Position numbers and translations under genes: made by a program | Assembly (NCBI GenBank): GCA_029858255.1 | Contig: JAOUFJ010000003.1 | Span: forward strand, 124,001 to 188,000 | DNA: 64,000 nt | Direction: 5' to 3' | From: a candidate division WOR-3 bacterium | GTDB taxonomy: Bacteria; Hydrothermota; Tepidihabitantia; SM23-42 | Notes under the pieces: generated by a model | Database searches by the model: none | What the model was told of the DNA's origin: nothing | What the model saw: the letters and a program-made list of their open reading frames with translations, nothing else | In this document: piece after piece, positions 17,055 through 25,182 of the stretch | How positions within the stretch are numbered: position 1 is the stretch's first letter | How the letters are laid out: each line of letters begins with the position of its first letter

Positions 17055-18118
17055 ATGATTTACCCGAGATCGGCAAGATATCTGCAGAAGCCTTCAACAA
17101 ACTGATTTTCCCTCATCTTGGCGCGGTCCGTCCCGAAGTGGCGGTTGGTCCCCAGCACGGGGTCGATGTCGGCATCGTTGAGATCGGAAACAGAGCCGTG
17201 GCAATAACTACTGACCCGGTTTTCATCGTACGCGAATACGGGTTGGAAAGGGCAGCCTGGTTCGCGATTCACATATTGGCCTCTGACGTGGTAACGTCAG
17301 GGTTGCCACCTGCATATCTGGCGATCGATCTTAACCTCCCGCTTTCCGTAACCGAAAAAGAACTGAGCACCATCTGGACGACAATCGATAAAGAATGCAA
17401 GAAGATGGGCATGGCAATTGTGTGCGGACATACCGCACGATACGATAACTGCAACTATCCAATGGTGGGCGGTGCCACGGTACTGGCAATTGGCGATGTC
17501 GATGATTATGTGACGCCCAGATTCTGCCGGGAGGGCGACCAGATCATCATAACGAAGGGACCGGCAATCGAAGCCGCAGGCATATTCGCGACCATGTTTC
17601 CTAAATATCTGACAAAGACTCTGGGTCCGGAATTCTCACAGAAAGCACAGGGTCTGTTCTACAAGATGTCGGTAGTGGATGATGCATTGACCGCTGTAAA
17701 GATCGGTGTCCGTGATGCCGGGATCTCGGCAATGCACGATGCAACTGAGTGCGGTGTTTATGGAGGGATATTCGAGATCGCTCAGGCTGCCGCGCTTGGC
17801 GCCCGCGTCAATGTCTCACGCATCCTTTTTGAAGACTGCGTCCAGGAGATATGTGACCTGTTCAAAATCGATCCCTACAAATCGATCAGTGAAGGAACCT
17901 TAATAATAACTTGCCGCGAGCATAAAGCCGATGCGCTCACCAATAGGCTCAACGAGTCCGGAATAAAAGCATCGATTGTTGGTGAATTAGTATCTGCAAA
18001 GCATGGCATCTCGGTAATTGAAGACAATAAAGAAAAAAAATTAGAGCATCCCCGGGTGGATCCTTTCTGGCGCGCATTCCATGATGCCCTACAGAATTAC
18101 GGTAAACTGGAGAGGTAA
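17051..18118 (+). CDS. AIR-synthase-related (PurM/HypE/SelD superfamily) protein
   Basis: The 355-residue protein shows the two-domain PurM-like fold: an N-terminal ATP-binding part ('HGVDVGIVEIGNRAVAITTDPVFI', 'ASDVVTSGLPPAYLAIDLNLP', 'MAIVCGHTARYD', 'MVGGATVLAIG') and a C-terminal part ('GDQIIITKGPAIEAAGIFA', 'MHDATECGVYGGIFEIAQAA', 'SISEGTLIITC'). The superfamily activates carbonyl oxygen or selenide with ATP. The short C-terminal Cys motif of true HypE is missing (it ends 'NYGKLER') and no other hydrogenase maturation gene is nearby, so a HypE name would be misleading. It lies between the Rrf2 gene (4-base overlap) and iscS (no gap), tying it to sulfur or Fe-S metabolism. Its substrate is unknown. 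Confidence 0.82.
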   Translation: MNDLPEIGKISAEAFNKLIFPHLGAVRPEVAVGPQHGVDVGIVEIGNRAVAITTDPVFIVREYGLERAAWFAIHILASDVVTSGLPPAYLAIDLNLPLSVTEKELSTIWTTIDKECKKMGMAIVCGHTARYDNCNYPMVGGATVLAIGDVDDYVTPRFCREGDQIIITKGPAIEAAGIFATMFPKYLTKTLGPEFSQKAQGLFYKMSVVDDALTAVKIGVRDAGISAMHDATECGVYGGIFEIAQAAALGARVNVSRILFEDCVQEICDLFKIDPYKSISEGTLIITCREHKADALTNRLNESGIKASIVGELVSAKHGISVIEDNKEKKLEHPRVDPFWRAFHDALQNYGKLER

Positions 18119-19303
18119 ATGAGAAATAAGGAGAGGAGGGTGTATCTCGACAACAATGCGACGACTCCCACGGATCCTCGGATCATTGAGAAGATGCTTC
18201 CTTACTTCCACGAGATATCAGCTAACCCGTCTTCGATTCACCGCGCGGGTCGTCAGGCTCGAGACGCCGTGGAAGAAGCAAGAGAAAAACTCTCACGCCT
18301 CGTGAACTGCAGAACCGAAGAAACGTATTTCACGTCAGGAGGAACCGAAGCTGACAATATGGCAATCAAAGGTACTGTTTTTGCACAAAATGAACGTAAT
18401 AAGATCATCACTTCCGAGATCGAACACCACGCGGTATTAACAACCTGCGAGTACATGACAAAATTCGGCTACGAAATCATCAAGGTGCCGGTGGACAAGC
18501 ATGGCATCGTTGATCTGGATTTCTTATCTCGCTCGGTTGATGAAAAAACACTACTTGTCTCTATCATGCACGCTAATAATGAAGTAGGAACGATCGAGCC
18601 GGTCAATGAAATAGCCCGGATCGCACACCGGCACGGTGCCATATTCCATACCGATGCAGTGCAGACAGTAGGCAAGATTCCTATCGATATCGACGACCTC
18701 GAGATCGACATGTTATCTCTATCCGGCCATAAATTCTATGGTCCCAAGGGAATCGGAGCTCTTATCGTCCGTAGGGGCACAAGGTTCGATCCGCTGCATC
18801 ATGGCGGCCATCACGAGAGAAACAAACGCGCCGGCACCGAGAACGTGCCAGGCATTGTCGGGCTTGGAAAAGCTTGCGAAATAGCTGTAACAGAAATAAC
18901 CGGTGAAGAAAAAAGACTCCAAGTACTAAGGGATAATCTATGGGCCGGTATCACTAAAGATATCAAGGAAGTCCTACTGAACGGTCACCCCGAAAAAAGA
19001 CTGGCCGGCACACTTAATCTCAGCGTCAGGTATATTGAAGGCGAGTCGATGTTGCTCAACCTCGACATGCAGGGCATTTGTGCCTCAAGCGGATCAGCCT
19101 GCACTTCGGGCAGCCTCGAAGCATCACACGTGCTACTCGCAATGGGTGTGCCGCACGACCTGGCTCACGGTTCTCTGCGTTTCTCAATGGGGCGATTCAA
19201 TAGGGACGAAGACATTGATTACGTGATCAAGGTATTCCCGGAGATCGTCAGAAAACTGAGGGCGATCTCTCCGCTTTACAAGAACAACCTTAGCAAGCAT
19301 TAG
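18119..19303 (+). CDS. iscS: Cysteine desulfurase (IscS/NifS)
   Basis: PLP enzyme that strips sulfur from cysteine and hands the persulfide to the scaffold. The 394-residue sequence has 'VYLDNNATTPTDPRI', 'TSGGTEADNMAIKG', 'SEIEHHAVL', 'MHANNEVGTIEPV', the PLP lysine in 'LSLSGHKFYGPKGIG', and the mobile catalytic-cysteine loop 'CASSGSACTSGSLEASHVL'. The short loop is typical of NifS/IscS group I enzymes. It begins directly after the AIR-synthase-like stop with GGAGAGG upstream, and iscU follows after 12 bases. Confidence 0.96.
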   Translation: MRNKERRVYLDNNATTPTDPRIIEKMLPYFHEISANPSSIHRAGRQARDAVEEAREKLSRLVNCRTEETYFTSGGTEADNMAIKGTVFAQNERNKIITSEIEHHAVLTTCEYMTKFGYEIIKVPVDKHGIVDLDFLSRSVDEKTLLVSIMHANNEVGTIEPVNEIARIAHRHGAIFHTDAVQTVGKIPIDIDDLEIDMLSLSGHKFYGPKGIGALIVRRGTRFDPLHHGGHHERNKRAGTENVPGIVGLGKACEIAVTEITGEEKRLQVLRDNLWAGITKDIKEVLLNGHPEKRLAGTLNLSVRYIEGESMLLNLDMQGICASSGSACTSGSLEASHVLLAMGVPHDLAHGSLRFSMGRFNRDEDIDYVIKVFPEIVRKLRAISPLYKNNLSKH

Positions 19304-19315
19304 CTGGGAGCACAT

Positions 19316-19756
19316 ATGCAATATTCACAAAAAGTCATGGACCACTTCATGAATCCACGCAATGTGGGTGAAATAGAAGACGCCGATGGTGTCGGTACGT
19401 GCGGCAATCCGGTATGCGGTGACCTCATGACATTCTATATCAAGATTCACCCGCAAACTGATGATCTTGATAAGGCACGGATATCTGAAATACGCTTCAA
19501 AACTTTTGGTTGCGGTGCAGCGATCGCGGTCGCTTCAATGGCGAGCGAAATGGCAAAAGGCAAGTCACTCTCAGAAGTCGCTGCGATGTCACGCGATGAT
19601 GTCGCGAACATGCTTGATGGATTACCGCCAATCAAGATGCACTGTTCAAACATTGGAGTCCAGGCAATTCAGGAAGCAGTGAAGGATTACCTGCAGCAAA
19701 TAGGCAGGGACGATCTTGCGCGCAGGATTAAGGGCTGCCCTAAGAAAGAACACTGA
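19316..19756 (+). CDS. iscU: Iron-sulfur cluster scaffold IscU/NifU N-terminal type
   Basis: The 146-residue scaffold has the three cluster cysteines in context: 'GNPVCGDLMTFYIKI', 'RFKTFGCGAAIAVASMASEMAKGKS' and 'PPIKMHCSNIGVQAIQEAVKDY'. The Asp after the first cysteine (CGD) is the conserved one that affects cluster release. It assembles [2Fe-2S]/[4Fe-4S] clusters with sulfur from IscS. A GGGAG Shine-Dalgarno precedes the ATG. Last gene of the isc operon; the 138 bases to the next gene hold no recognisable element. Confidence 0.96.
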   Translation: MQYSQKVMDHFMNPRNVGEIEDADGVGTCGNPVCGDLMTFYIKIHPQTDDLDKARISEIRFKTFGCGAAIAVASMASEMAKGKSLSEVAAMSRDDVANMLDGLPPIKMHCSNIGVQAIQEAVKDYLQQIGRDDLARRIKGCPKKEH

Positions 19757-19894
19757 CCTGCCCGTGCTCTTGAACAAAGTGGAATCCACAAATCTGCCCC
19801 GTGTGCATCATCATCTAAAGATGCTCCTCATCTGTTCAAGCTGGTTATACCCTGCTGTCTATCACCGGCAACAGTTAGGTCCCCTGGTATTGGT

Positions 19895-20440
19895 ATGAAG
19901 ACGCGCGGCGAGATCACCCATCTCATCGAAAAGGCGCTCGACCGCGATGAAGAAGCTTGTACAAGGATTCTCAATCTATACAAAGGAAGGATCTTCAGCT
20001 ACGTGTTTCGCATGGTCCGCAATTATCACGACGCCGAGGATATAACTTTTGAAACGTTTATCAAATGTTTCAATGCTCTGGCATCTTTCGATACGTCCAA
20101 GCCTTTTACCACCTGGCTTTTCACAATCGCCCATAATCTTACCATGGACCATTTCAGGAAGCATAAAATAGAATTGGAGTATTGTGATGAGTTTCACCCA
20201 AGCAGTGACGATCTACCCAGAGAATATGAAAAAAAGCGAAAGATCGAACAGATCGATCAAGCACTCAGCCAGCTCCCGCCGCTCGACCGTGAATTGATCA
20301 TCCTCTTTCACAAAGAAGAGAATACATACCAGGAAATCAGCGAGATCATGAAGATACCTGTAACGACGATCAAGACCAGGCTGCATCGGGCACGAAAGAA
20401 ACTGCACGGGCTCGTCCACAAGAAACCAGAAAAACAGTGA
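19895..20440 (+). CDS. ECF-type RNA polymerase sigma factor (second)
   Basis: The 181-residue protein has region 2 ('YVFRMVRNYHDAEDITFETFIKCFNAL', 'PFTTWLFTIAHNLTMDHFRKHK') and region 4 ('LSQLPPLDRELIILFHKEENTYQEISEIMKIPVTTIKTRLHRARKKL'), like SigE/RpoE-class ECF factors. It is followed by a zinc-finger anti-sigma gene 30 bases on and by a bactofilin-like membrane protein, a typical envelope-stress arrangement. No good promoter was readable upstream, consistent with autoregulation by its own unknown motif or distal transcription from the isc operon. Confidence 0.93.
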   Translation: MKTRGEITHLIEKALDRDEEACTRILNLYKGRIFSYVFRMVRNYHDAEDITFETFIKCFNALASFDTSKPFTTWLFTIAHNLTMDHFRKHKIELEYCDEFHPSSDDLPREYEKKRKIEQIDQALSQLPPLDRELIILFHKEENTYQEISEIMKIPVTTIKTRLHRARKKLHGLVHKKPEKQ

Positions 20441-20470
20441 AACTTAACACCCTTTTTTACGTATTACCTA

Positions 20471-20995
20471 GTGATGAGACATAAAGAGATAGAAAGACTA
20501 ATCCAACAGAGACTGGACCGTGAACTGAACCCGGATGAAAGCGCCCGTCTGGATAAGCACCTGGCACGTTGTTCTGAATGCGCAGTGTTCTTCCAGGAAA
20601 TGTCACAGACAGCAAGTCTTGTGCAACAGATTGATGAGATGCACCCGCAAGTTGGTTTCAATGCACGGATACTTGCCCGACTCGGAGCGAAAAGACGATT
20701 TGCCTGGTCAAAAGCAGGCATTGCTTTTGCCGGGAGCTGGGTAGCAGCATTGGTATTCTTCATCTACTCCTCGCTACCAGCGCAGATCCTGGGGCGGTTA
20801 ACGACCTCGTTCCCGTCGATCGTCAGACTATCGGAAAAGGTCGAGCTGGTAATAACTTCGCTGAGCCAGGTTTTGACACCGGTATTTAAGAACGCATTGA
20901 GCAGTGCGAACCCGGCCATCGGATTGGTCTTCAGTATTCTGTTCGTATATTTCTTGGGCAAAGCCTTACAAAAGGAGGTAAAATGCAGGGCTTAA
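20471..20995 (+). CDS. Zinc-finger anti-sigma factor, membrane anchored
   Basis: The 174-residue protein has the anti-sigma zinc-finger domain at its N-terminus ('IERLIQQRLDRELNPDESARLDKHLARCSECAVFF', with the H-x3-C-x2-C motif), a linker, a transmembrane helix ('GIAFAGSWVAALVFFIYSSL'), an extracytoplasmic segment and a second hydrophobic stretch ('AIGLVFSILFVYFLGKAL'). It would hold the preceding ECF factor inactive at the inner membrane. The start can be GTG 20471 or ATG 20474; neither has a clear Shine-Dalgarno. It overlaps the next gene by 13 bases. Confidence 0.86.
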   Translation: MMRHKEIERLIQQRLDRELNPDESARLDKHLARCSECAVFFQEMSQTASLVQQIDEMHPQVGFNARILARLGAKRRFAWSKAGIAFAGSWVAALVFFIYSSLPAQILGRLTTSFPSIVRLSEKVELVITSLSQVLTPVFKNALSSANPAIGLVFSILFVYFLGKALQKEVKCRA

Positions 20996-22332
20996 CAACA
21001 ATATTGCTAATAGTTACCGCAGCCGTCGGCCAATCCTTGACCGCTAACGCTGATTACATCGGCGCATTAGCGCCAGTCGAGGTGACGGCAACGCGCTACG
21101 CAAATGAAGACATGGCCTGGAGCGGCTTAATGCCCGCGGTAGAGGTCACGGCGTCCAGGTACGATAAAGAAGATGTCGCCTGGTCGGGTATGATACCGGA
21201 CGTTATGTCACTCATAAAAGCATACTGCTGTGAGAACGAGAGCGAATATGGTCATCCAGATGTTGAAGCTGCTCATGCAGCGATACTGGTCAAACAGGTC
21301 GATATTCCCGATTTCGAAATGAATATTGAGGTTGCCGACCTGAAGATCTTCGGCGCAATTCCCGGTGCGATCACATTCAGCGGCGATTACCACCTGGTGG
21401 CTGGCGATACTATCGACGAGGACGTAACCGTGACCGGTGGCAATGCCAGGATCGACGGTGTCATCATCGGAGAGCTGGCCGTAATGGGTGGAACCGTTGA
21501 TGTCAATGGAATGATTGATGGTGAAGTCGCAGTACTCGGAGGCAATCTTGACATCACAGGGTTAATCGATGGGGATGCTGCCGTGTTCGGCGGCAATATC
21601 AAGAACCGCGGGATCATCGATGGAGAACTACATGTTGTTGGAGGCACTGTTTACCTCGATTCAGGATCTGTGGTCACTGGCGATATCAGTATGGTTGGTG
21701 GTACGGTTGAACGTGATGAGAATGCAGTAGTAGAGGGAGACATCGAATCGGTCGAGATCAAAGCTCTGGAAAAAGTCCTGCCCCGCATTAGCCAGGCGTT
21801 CAGACTTCCGCGTATGTTACCGGGCAGAAGCGTATTTCCGAGTGCAATATTCCTTGGTATGCTGCTCGTTCTCTATCTATTCAATCTACTGGTGGCGGTG
21901 ATCTTCCCCAATGCCATAGAAAAAATCGAGGCGAAGATCGAACAGAGCATTTGGGCAGCGATCGGCCTGGGACTCGCGATACAGTTGCTGTTCGTACCGC
22001 TTATCGTGCTCTTTGCCATCTCGATAATCGGCATACCGCTTATCATATTGCTCCCCCTGGCAGTTTGTCTGGCAACGCTATTCGGTCTCTCGGCACTCTC
22101 GCTCGCCGCTGGTGAGCGTGTATGCAAGGGATTCAAATGGAACGTCGAGAGCCTGCTCGGCAGGCTCAGTCTTGGCTGGCTGGCGATCATGCTCATTCCC
22201 ATCATCCTCATTCTCATCGGACCACCCGCCTTCGCGATCGGCTTCGTGATCATCTACATCACGATGACCATAGGTCTGGGCGGCGTGATATACACATTGA
22301 TCAGGCGAACACCCAAAGAAGCAAAGAAATAA
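20983..22332 (+). CDS. Bactofilin-like beta-helix protein with membrane helices
   Basis: This 449-residue protein has a signal peptide (cleavage likely after 'LTANA'), a duplicated 20-residue motif (residues 31-71), a polymer-forming, bactofilin-like beta-helix of short Gly-Gly repeats ('GELAVMGGTVDVNGMIDGEV', 'AVLGGNLDITGLIDGDA', 'AVFGGNIKNRGIIDGEL', 'HVVGGTVYLDSGSVVTGDI') and about four transmembrane helices in the last 170 residues. Similar polymer-forming domain plus membrane-helix proteins are common in bacteria, function unknown. An excellent AAAGGAGG Shine-Dalgarno at 20971-20978 sets the start. It is the output end of an ECF/anti-sigma operon, so an envelope-integrity role is inferred. 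Confidence 0.8.
   Translation: MQGLTTILLIVTAAVGQSLTANADYIGALAPVEVTATRYANEDMAWSGLMPAVEVTASRYDKEDVAWSGMIPDVMSLIKAYCCENESEYGHPDVEAAHAAILVKQVDIPDFEMNIEVADLKIFGAIPGAITFSGDYHLVAGDTIDEDVTVTGGNARIDGVIIGELAVMGGTVDVNGMIDGEVAVLGGNLDITGLIDGDAAVFGGNIKNRGIIDGELHVVGGTVYLDSGSVVTGDISMVGGTVERDENAVVEGDIESVEIKALEKVLPRISQAFRLPRMLPGRSVFPSAIFLGMLLVLYLFNLLVAVIFPNAIEKIEAKIEQSIWAAIGLGLAIQLLFVPLIVLFAISIIGIPLIILLPLAVCLATLFGLSALSLAAGERVCKGFKWNVESLLGRLSLGWLAIMLIPIILILIGPPAFAIGFVIIYITMTIGLGGVIYTLIRRTPKEAKK
21073..21195 (+). repeat. Tandem repeat encoding a duplicated 20-residue 'VEVTA' motif
   Basis: Residues 31-50 (PVEVTATRYANEDMAWSGLM) and 52-71 (AVEVTASRYDKEDVAWSGMI) are near-identical copies separated by one proline. 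The DNA copies have diverged at third positions, so the duplication is old and kept by selection on the protein. The motif 'VEVTATR' resembles the stretch at the mature N-terminus of many TonB-dependent receptors. Confidence 0.85.
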
Positions 22333-22348
22333 GAATGTAACAATTCAT

Positions 22349-22380
22349 AAGGCCGGTCTTTCCAGTGACCGGCCTTTTCT
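22349..22380 (+). terminator. Rho-independent terminator of the ECF-bactofilin operon
   Basis: AAGGCCGGTC (22349-22358), an 8-base loop and GACCGGCCTT (22367-22376) form a perfect 10-bp GC-rich stem followed by a T-rich tail (TTCT). It ends the operon 17 bases after the bactofilin-like stop. Confidence 0.9.
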
Positions 22381-22399
22381 ATTCAGGAAAGTGTGCATG

Positions 22400-22427
22400 T
22401 TGAATTGTCCTTTTTCCCGAGTATAAT
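22400..22427 (+). promoter_or_regulatory. Promoter of the greA-like gene, leaderless type
   Basis: TTGAAT (22400-22405), 16-base spacer, TATAAT (22422-22427). The ATG begins five bases later at 22433, so the mRNA start and the start codon should coincide. Confidence 0.82.
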
Positions 22428-22432
22428 AGAGG

Positions 22433-24499
22433 ATGACAAGAATTGATGATGCATTAAGGCTTGTTGCCAGCCGCAAATTCCACGAACTCGAAGACCTGTG
22501 GACCGACATGATAACGGATGCGAGCATTGAAATTGATGATTATCTGTCCATCGGCGACGCGGTTCAAAATGCTGGCGATTCTTCCAGGGCGGGCCTTCTG
22601 CTGGAGCTGCTCAGCGATTATCATGAATCGAAGAAGGAATACGAGACGGTAATCAGAATACAGAAACGTATGTTACGCTATGACCGAGAGAGCCTCCAAA
22701 TACGAAACAAACTCATGGCTCTCTATAGAAAGCAATACAAAGACTCTCTCCACCTTGAGGACTATCTGGAGCTCTCGGGTTTGAGCAGCAGCGAGCCAAT
22801 AATGAAGGCGATACAAAAATTTGAGGATTATATGCGCTATGACATAGGCAGGTACTTCTTCTTCGAACGCTACGGAATAGGAAAGGTCGTTGCTGTCAAA
22901 CCAGAGAAAAAGGAAATAGTGGTGGATTTTGAACTGAAGAAGAAACATTTCCTGACCATCGATATAGCAAAAGGTCTGCTTACGCCAATTACGCAAACCC
23001 ACTTCCTCCATGTGAAACATGAAGACATCGATAAGTTGAGATCGATGGCGGTGGAACAGCCGGCTGAGGTCGTATTAATGATCCTGCGCAGTTTCTCTGA
23101 ACCCATGCCGGCATTAAGGATAAAAGGCTATTTGGAAGGCATAGTCGACAAAACGCACATAAACAAGTTCTGGGAAAGGGTACGGAAAACCCTCGAGAGA
23201 CACGATAACATAAGAGTCACGGGCAAAACCTCGAAGACATATTCCTTCGTTGATTCGGTTGTCGACAAGGAAAACCAGGCGATCGAAGCATTTCATAATG
23301 CAAAGCTCAGGGACAAGTACGGAATCGCAGAGGAATATGCACACAAAATGCCCGGGGTCTTTGAACAGCTCATACCGCACCTTGTCCAGCTCGGCAGACT
23401 CGTTCAAAAAGATCATCCGGGCATTGCCCTTGATATCCTGATGCTGTTCGATGAAAAGAAGGCAGATGCCCAATTGAGTTATTCAATCGAAGACCTGTTC
23501 GAAGCGAACGCACCTGAAGACATCCTCAAAGAAACGACCAACCCCCAAAACGGTGCCAGATTCATCTCATATATCAAAGAAAAAGATCCGAACAGATGGC
23601 CTGATATCGCATCTGGCATTCTGTTTGCCATCAACGATTTCAAAATAATGGACGCAGTGAGCGAGCACATGCGCGATACGCCCGACAAGCTCGAAGATAT
23701 TTATCGCAGGATACTGGCCATGCCAAAAGACTACCCCAGGCAATTTCACTGGATGCTCAAGAAGATCGAGAGCGGCGCCTTGAATGACTATTTCAGGCCT
23801 AATCTTATTCCTAAATTCATAGACAGCCTCTCTTATGTTCAGGGAGTCAAAGCAACAGTAAAGAAGATCTTGACCTTAAAGAGCTTTGACGAAGTTATCG
23901 CGCGCACTGAGCTTAACGATGCGCGACGAATCCAAGAATCGGTCAAGAGTAGCACGGTATTGAGCGAGCATGAGAAATCAGGTTACCTGAGAATTCTCGA
24001 ACACTATTTTCCGGTTATGGTGGAAGTGAAAACCGACATCATCTACTCCACAGAGGCTGCGTTGATCCGTAAGAAAAAGGAACTCGAACATATCCTCACT
24101 ATTGAAATCCCGGCAAATAAGAAAGAAATCAGCCGCGCCCGTGAATTCGGTGACCTCAGCGAAAACTTCGAATACAAAGCAGCAAAAGAAAAGCAGGACC
24201 AGCTCTATGCAAAGGTGAAGAACATAGAATCGGAACTAATGAATGTGCGTGTGATCGACCCCGCAAACATCGCCACCGATGCCGTTGGTGTCGGCACCGA
24301 AGTGAAACTCCAGAACACGGAAGATGAATCGACGGTCGTATACACAATAATGGGGAGGTGGGATACTGACCTTTCAAACAATATCATATCCAATGAAGCA
24401 CCGCTCGCCCGGACGGTGCTGGGCAGGAAAATCAATGATATAGTAAACATCAAAGACATAGCATATCGCATCGTGGAAATCACACCCGCAATCCAGTGA
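22433..24499 (+). CDS. greA: Long GreA-family transcript cleavage factor with N-terminal helical and CarD-like regions
   Basis: The C-terminal about 160 residues are a GreA/GreB factor: the coiled coil with the acidic tip 'ISRAREFGDLSENFEYKAAKEKQDQLYAKVKNIESELMNVRVID', whose Asp and Glu in 'GDLSEN' promote RNA cleavage by stalled polymerase, and the C-terminal FKBP-like domain ('GVGTEVKLQNTEDESTVVYTIMG', 'EAPLARTVLGRKINDIVNI'). The preceding about 530 residues are unusual: a TPR-like helical part, a small beta domain near residues 135-180 ('DIGRYFFFERYGIGKVVAV') reminiscent of CarD/TRCF RNA-polymerase-interaction domains, and more helical repeats. Ordinary GreA is about 160 residues; chlamydiae and some spirochaetes have comparable long forms. 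At 688 residues it is a real fusion with no frame break. It has its own leaderless-type promoter. Confidence 0.88.
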   Translation: MTRIDDALRLVASRKFHELEDLWTDMITDASIEIDDYLSIGDAVQNAGDSSRAGLLLELLSDYHESKKEYETVIRIQKRMLRYDRESLQIRNKLMALYRKQYKDSLHLEDYLELSGLSSSEPIMKAIQKFEDYMRYDIGRYFFFERYGIGKVVAVKPEKKEIVVDFELKKKHFLTIDIAKGLLTPITQTHFLHVKHEDIDKLRSMAVEQPAEVVLMILRSFSEPMPALRIKGYLEGIVDKTHINKFWERVRKTLERHDNIRVTGKTSKTYSFVDSVVDKENQAIEAFHNAKLRDKYGIAEEYAHKMPGVFEQLIPHLVQLGRLVQKDHPGIALDILMLFDEKKADAQLSYSIEDLFEANAPEDILKETTNPQNGARFISYIKEKDPNRWPDIASGILFAINDFKIMDAVSEHMRDTPDKLEDIYRRILAMPKDYPRQFHWMLKKIESGALNDYFRPNLIPKFIDSLSYVQGVKATVKKILTLKSFDEVIARTELNDARRIQESVKSSTVLSEHEKSGYLRILEHYFPVMVEVKTDIIYSTEAALIRKKKELEHILTIEIPANKKEISRAREFGDLSENFEYKAAKEKQDQLYAKVKNIESELMNVRVIDPANIATDAVGVGTEVKLQNTEDESTVVYTIMGRWDTDLSNNIISNEAPLARTVLGRKINDIVNIKDIAYRIVEITPAIQ

Positions 24500-24572
24500 G
24501 CCGGCCCGGTACTGCAAAATAGTATAAACCTTATCATATGTTAGTGCGTCCAACATAGTGAGGAGGTAAACC

Positions 24573-25076
24573 ATGAAGACCATAATTCTATTGATGACGC
24601 TCTTTATCCCACTGTCAATGCACGGGAATGAAGATACGGTTGGATATCTCGGACTTTCCACTCAGAACCTGAGTGAAGCAATGAAGATTGCATTCGATGT
24701 TGACTATGGGCTTCTCGTCGACAGGATCTACGAGGGATCACCGGCGGAAGAAGGAGGCATGAACGTTGGTGATATAATCCAGAAGATCGATGGCAATGAA
24801 ATAAGAGACTACAAAACACTCAGGAAAATCGTCCGGGAGAATCCGAGCAAGCGTGTCACCGTGTCACTGCTTCGCAAGGGCAAACAGATCTCGAAGACAG
24901 TCACGCTTGGTGCCAAAGAGAAATCAAGAATAAGCATTAACATAGATATACCGGAGATCCCCGATCTCCAGGTCATACTCGGAACGAAGGAGCTGCAGGA
25001 CAATATCGCCGAGTTGAGAGTCGAACTCGACGAATTAAAGAGAGAGTTGGAGGAGATCAAGGAACAATTGAGATAG
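24573..25076 (+). CDS. Secreted PDZ-domain protein with C-terminal coiled coil
   Basis: The 167-residue protein has a signal peptide ('MKTIILLMTLFIPLSMHG'), a PDZ domain ('GYLGLSTQNLSEAMKIAF', 'GLLVDRIYEGSPAEEGGMNVGDIIQKIDGNEIRDYKTLRKIV', 'KRVTVSLLRKGKQISKTVTL') of the HtrA/DegP type but without any protease domain, and a coiled coil of about 35 residues at the end ('LQDNIAELRVELDELKRELEEIKEQL'). It may be a periplasmic adaptor that recognises protein C-termini. A GAGGAGG Shine-Dalgarno precedes the ATG. No clear promoter was identified in the 73 bases upstream, so it may be read from the greA-like gene. Confidence 0.82.
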   Translation: MKTIILLMTLFIPLSMHGNEDTVGYLGLSTQNLSEAMKIAFDVDYGLLVDRIYEGSPAEEGGMNVGDIIQKIDGNEIRDYKTLRKIVRENPSKRVTVSLLRKGKQISKTVTLGAKEKSRISINIDIPEIPDLQVILGTKELQDNIAELRVELDELKRELEEIKEQLR

Positions 25077-25148
25077 ACTATTTCATTCAACTCTAAGAAA
25101 AAGACCTCAATCATAACTTGCCCCGGGATTTCTCATCCGACCCCACGG

Positions 25149-25176
25149 TTGACGGCAGAAGGAATGATACTATAAT
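25149..25176 (+). promoter_or_regulatory. Promoter of the DUF1648 gene, leaderless type
   Basis: TTGACG (25149-25154), 16-base spacer, TATAAT (25171-25176). The ATG starts six bases downstream at 25183 with no room for a Shine-Dalgarno. Confidence 0.85.
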
Positions 25177-25182
25177 AAGGTC

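Noticed and set aside
17051-18118. HypE hydrogenase maturation protein
   Set aside because: The obligatory C-terminal Cys motif is missing and there are no other hyp genes; only the superfamily assignment is safe.
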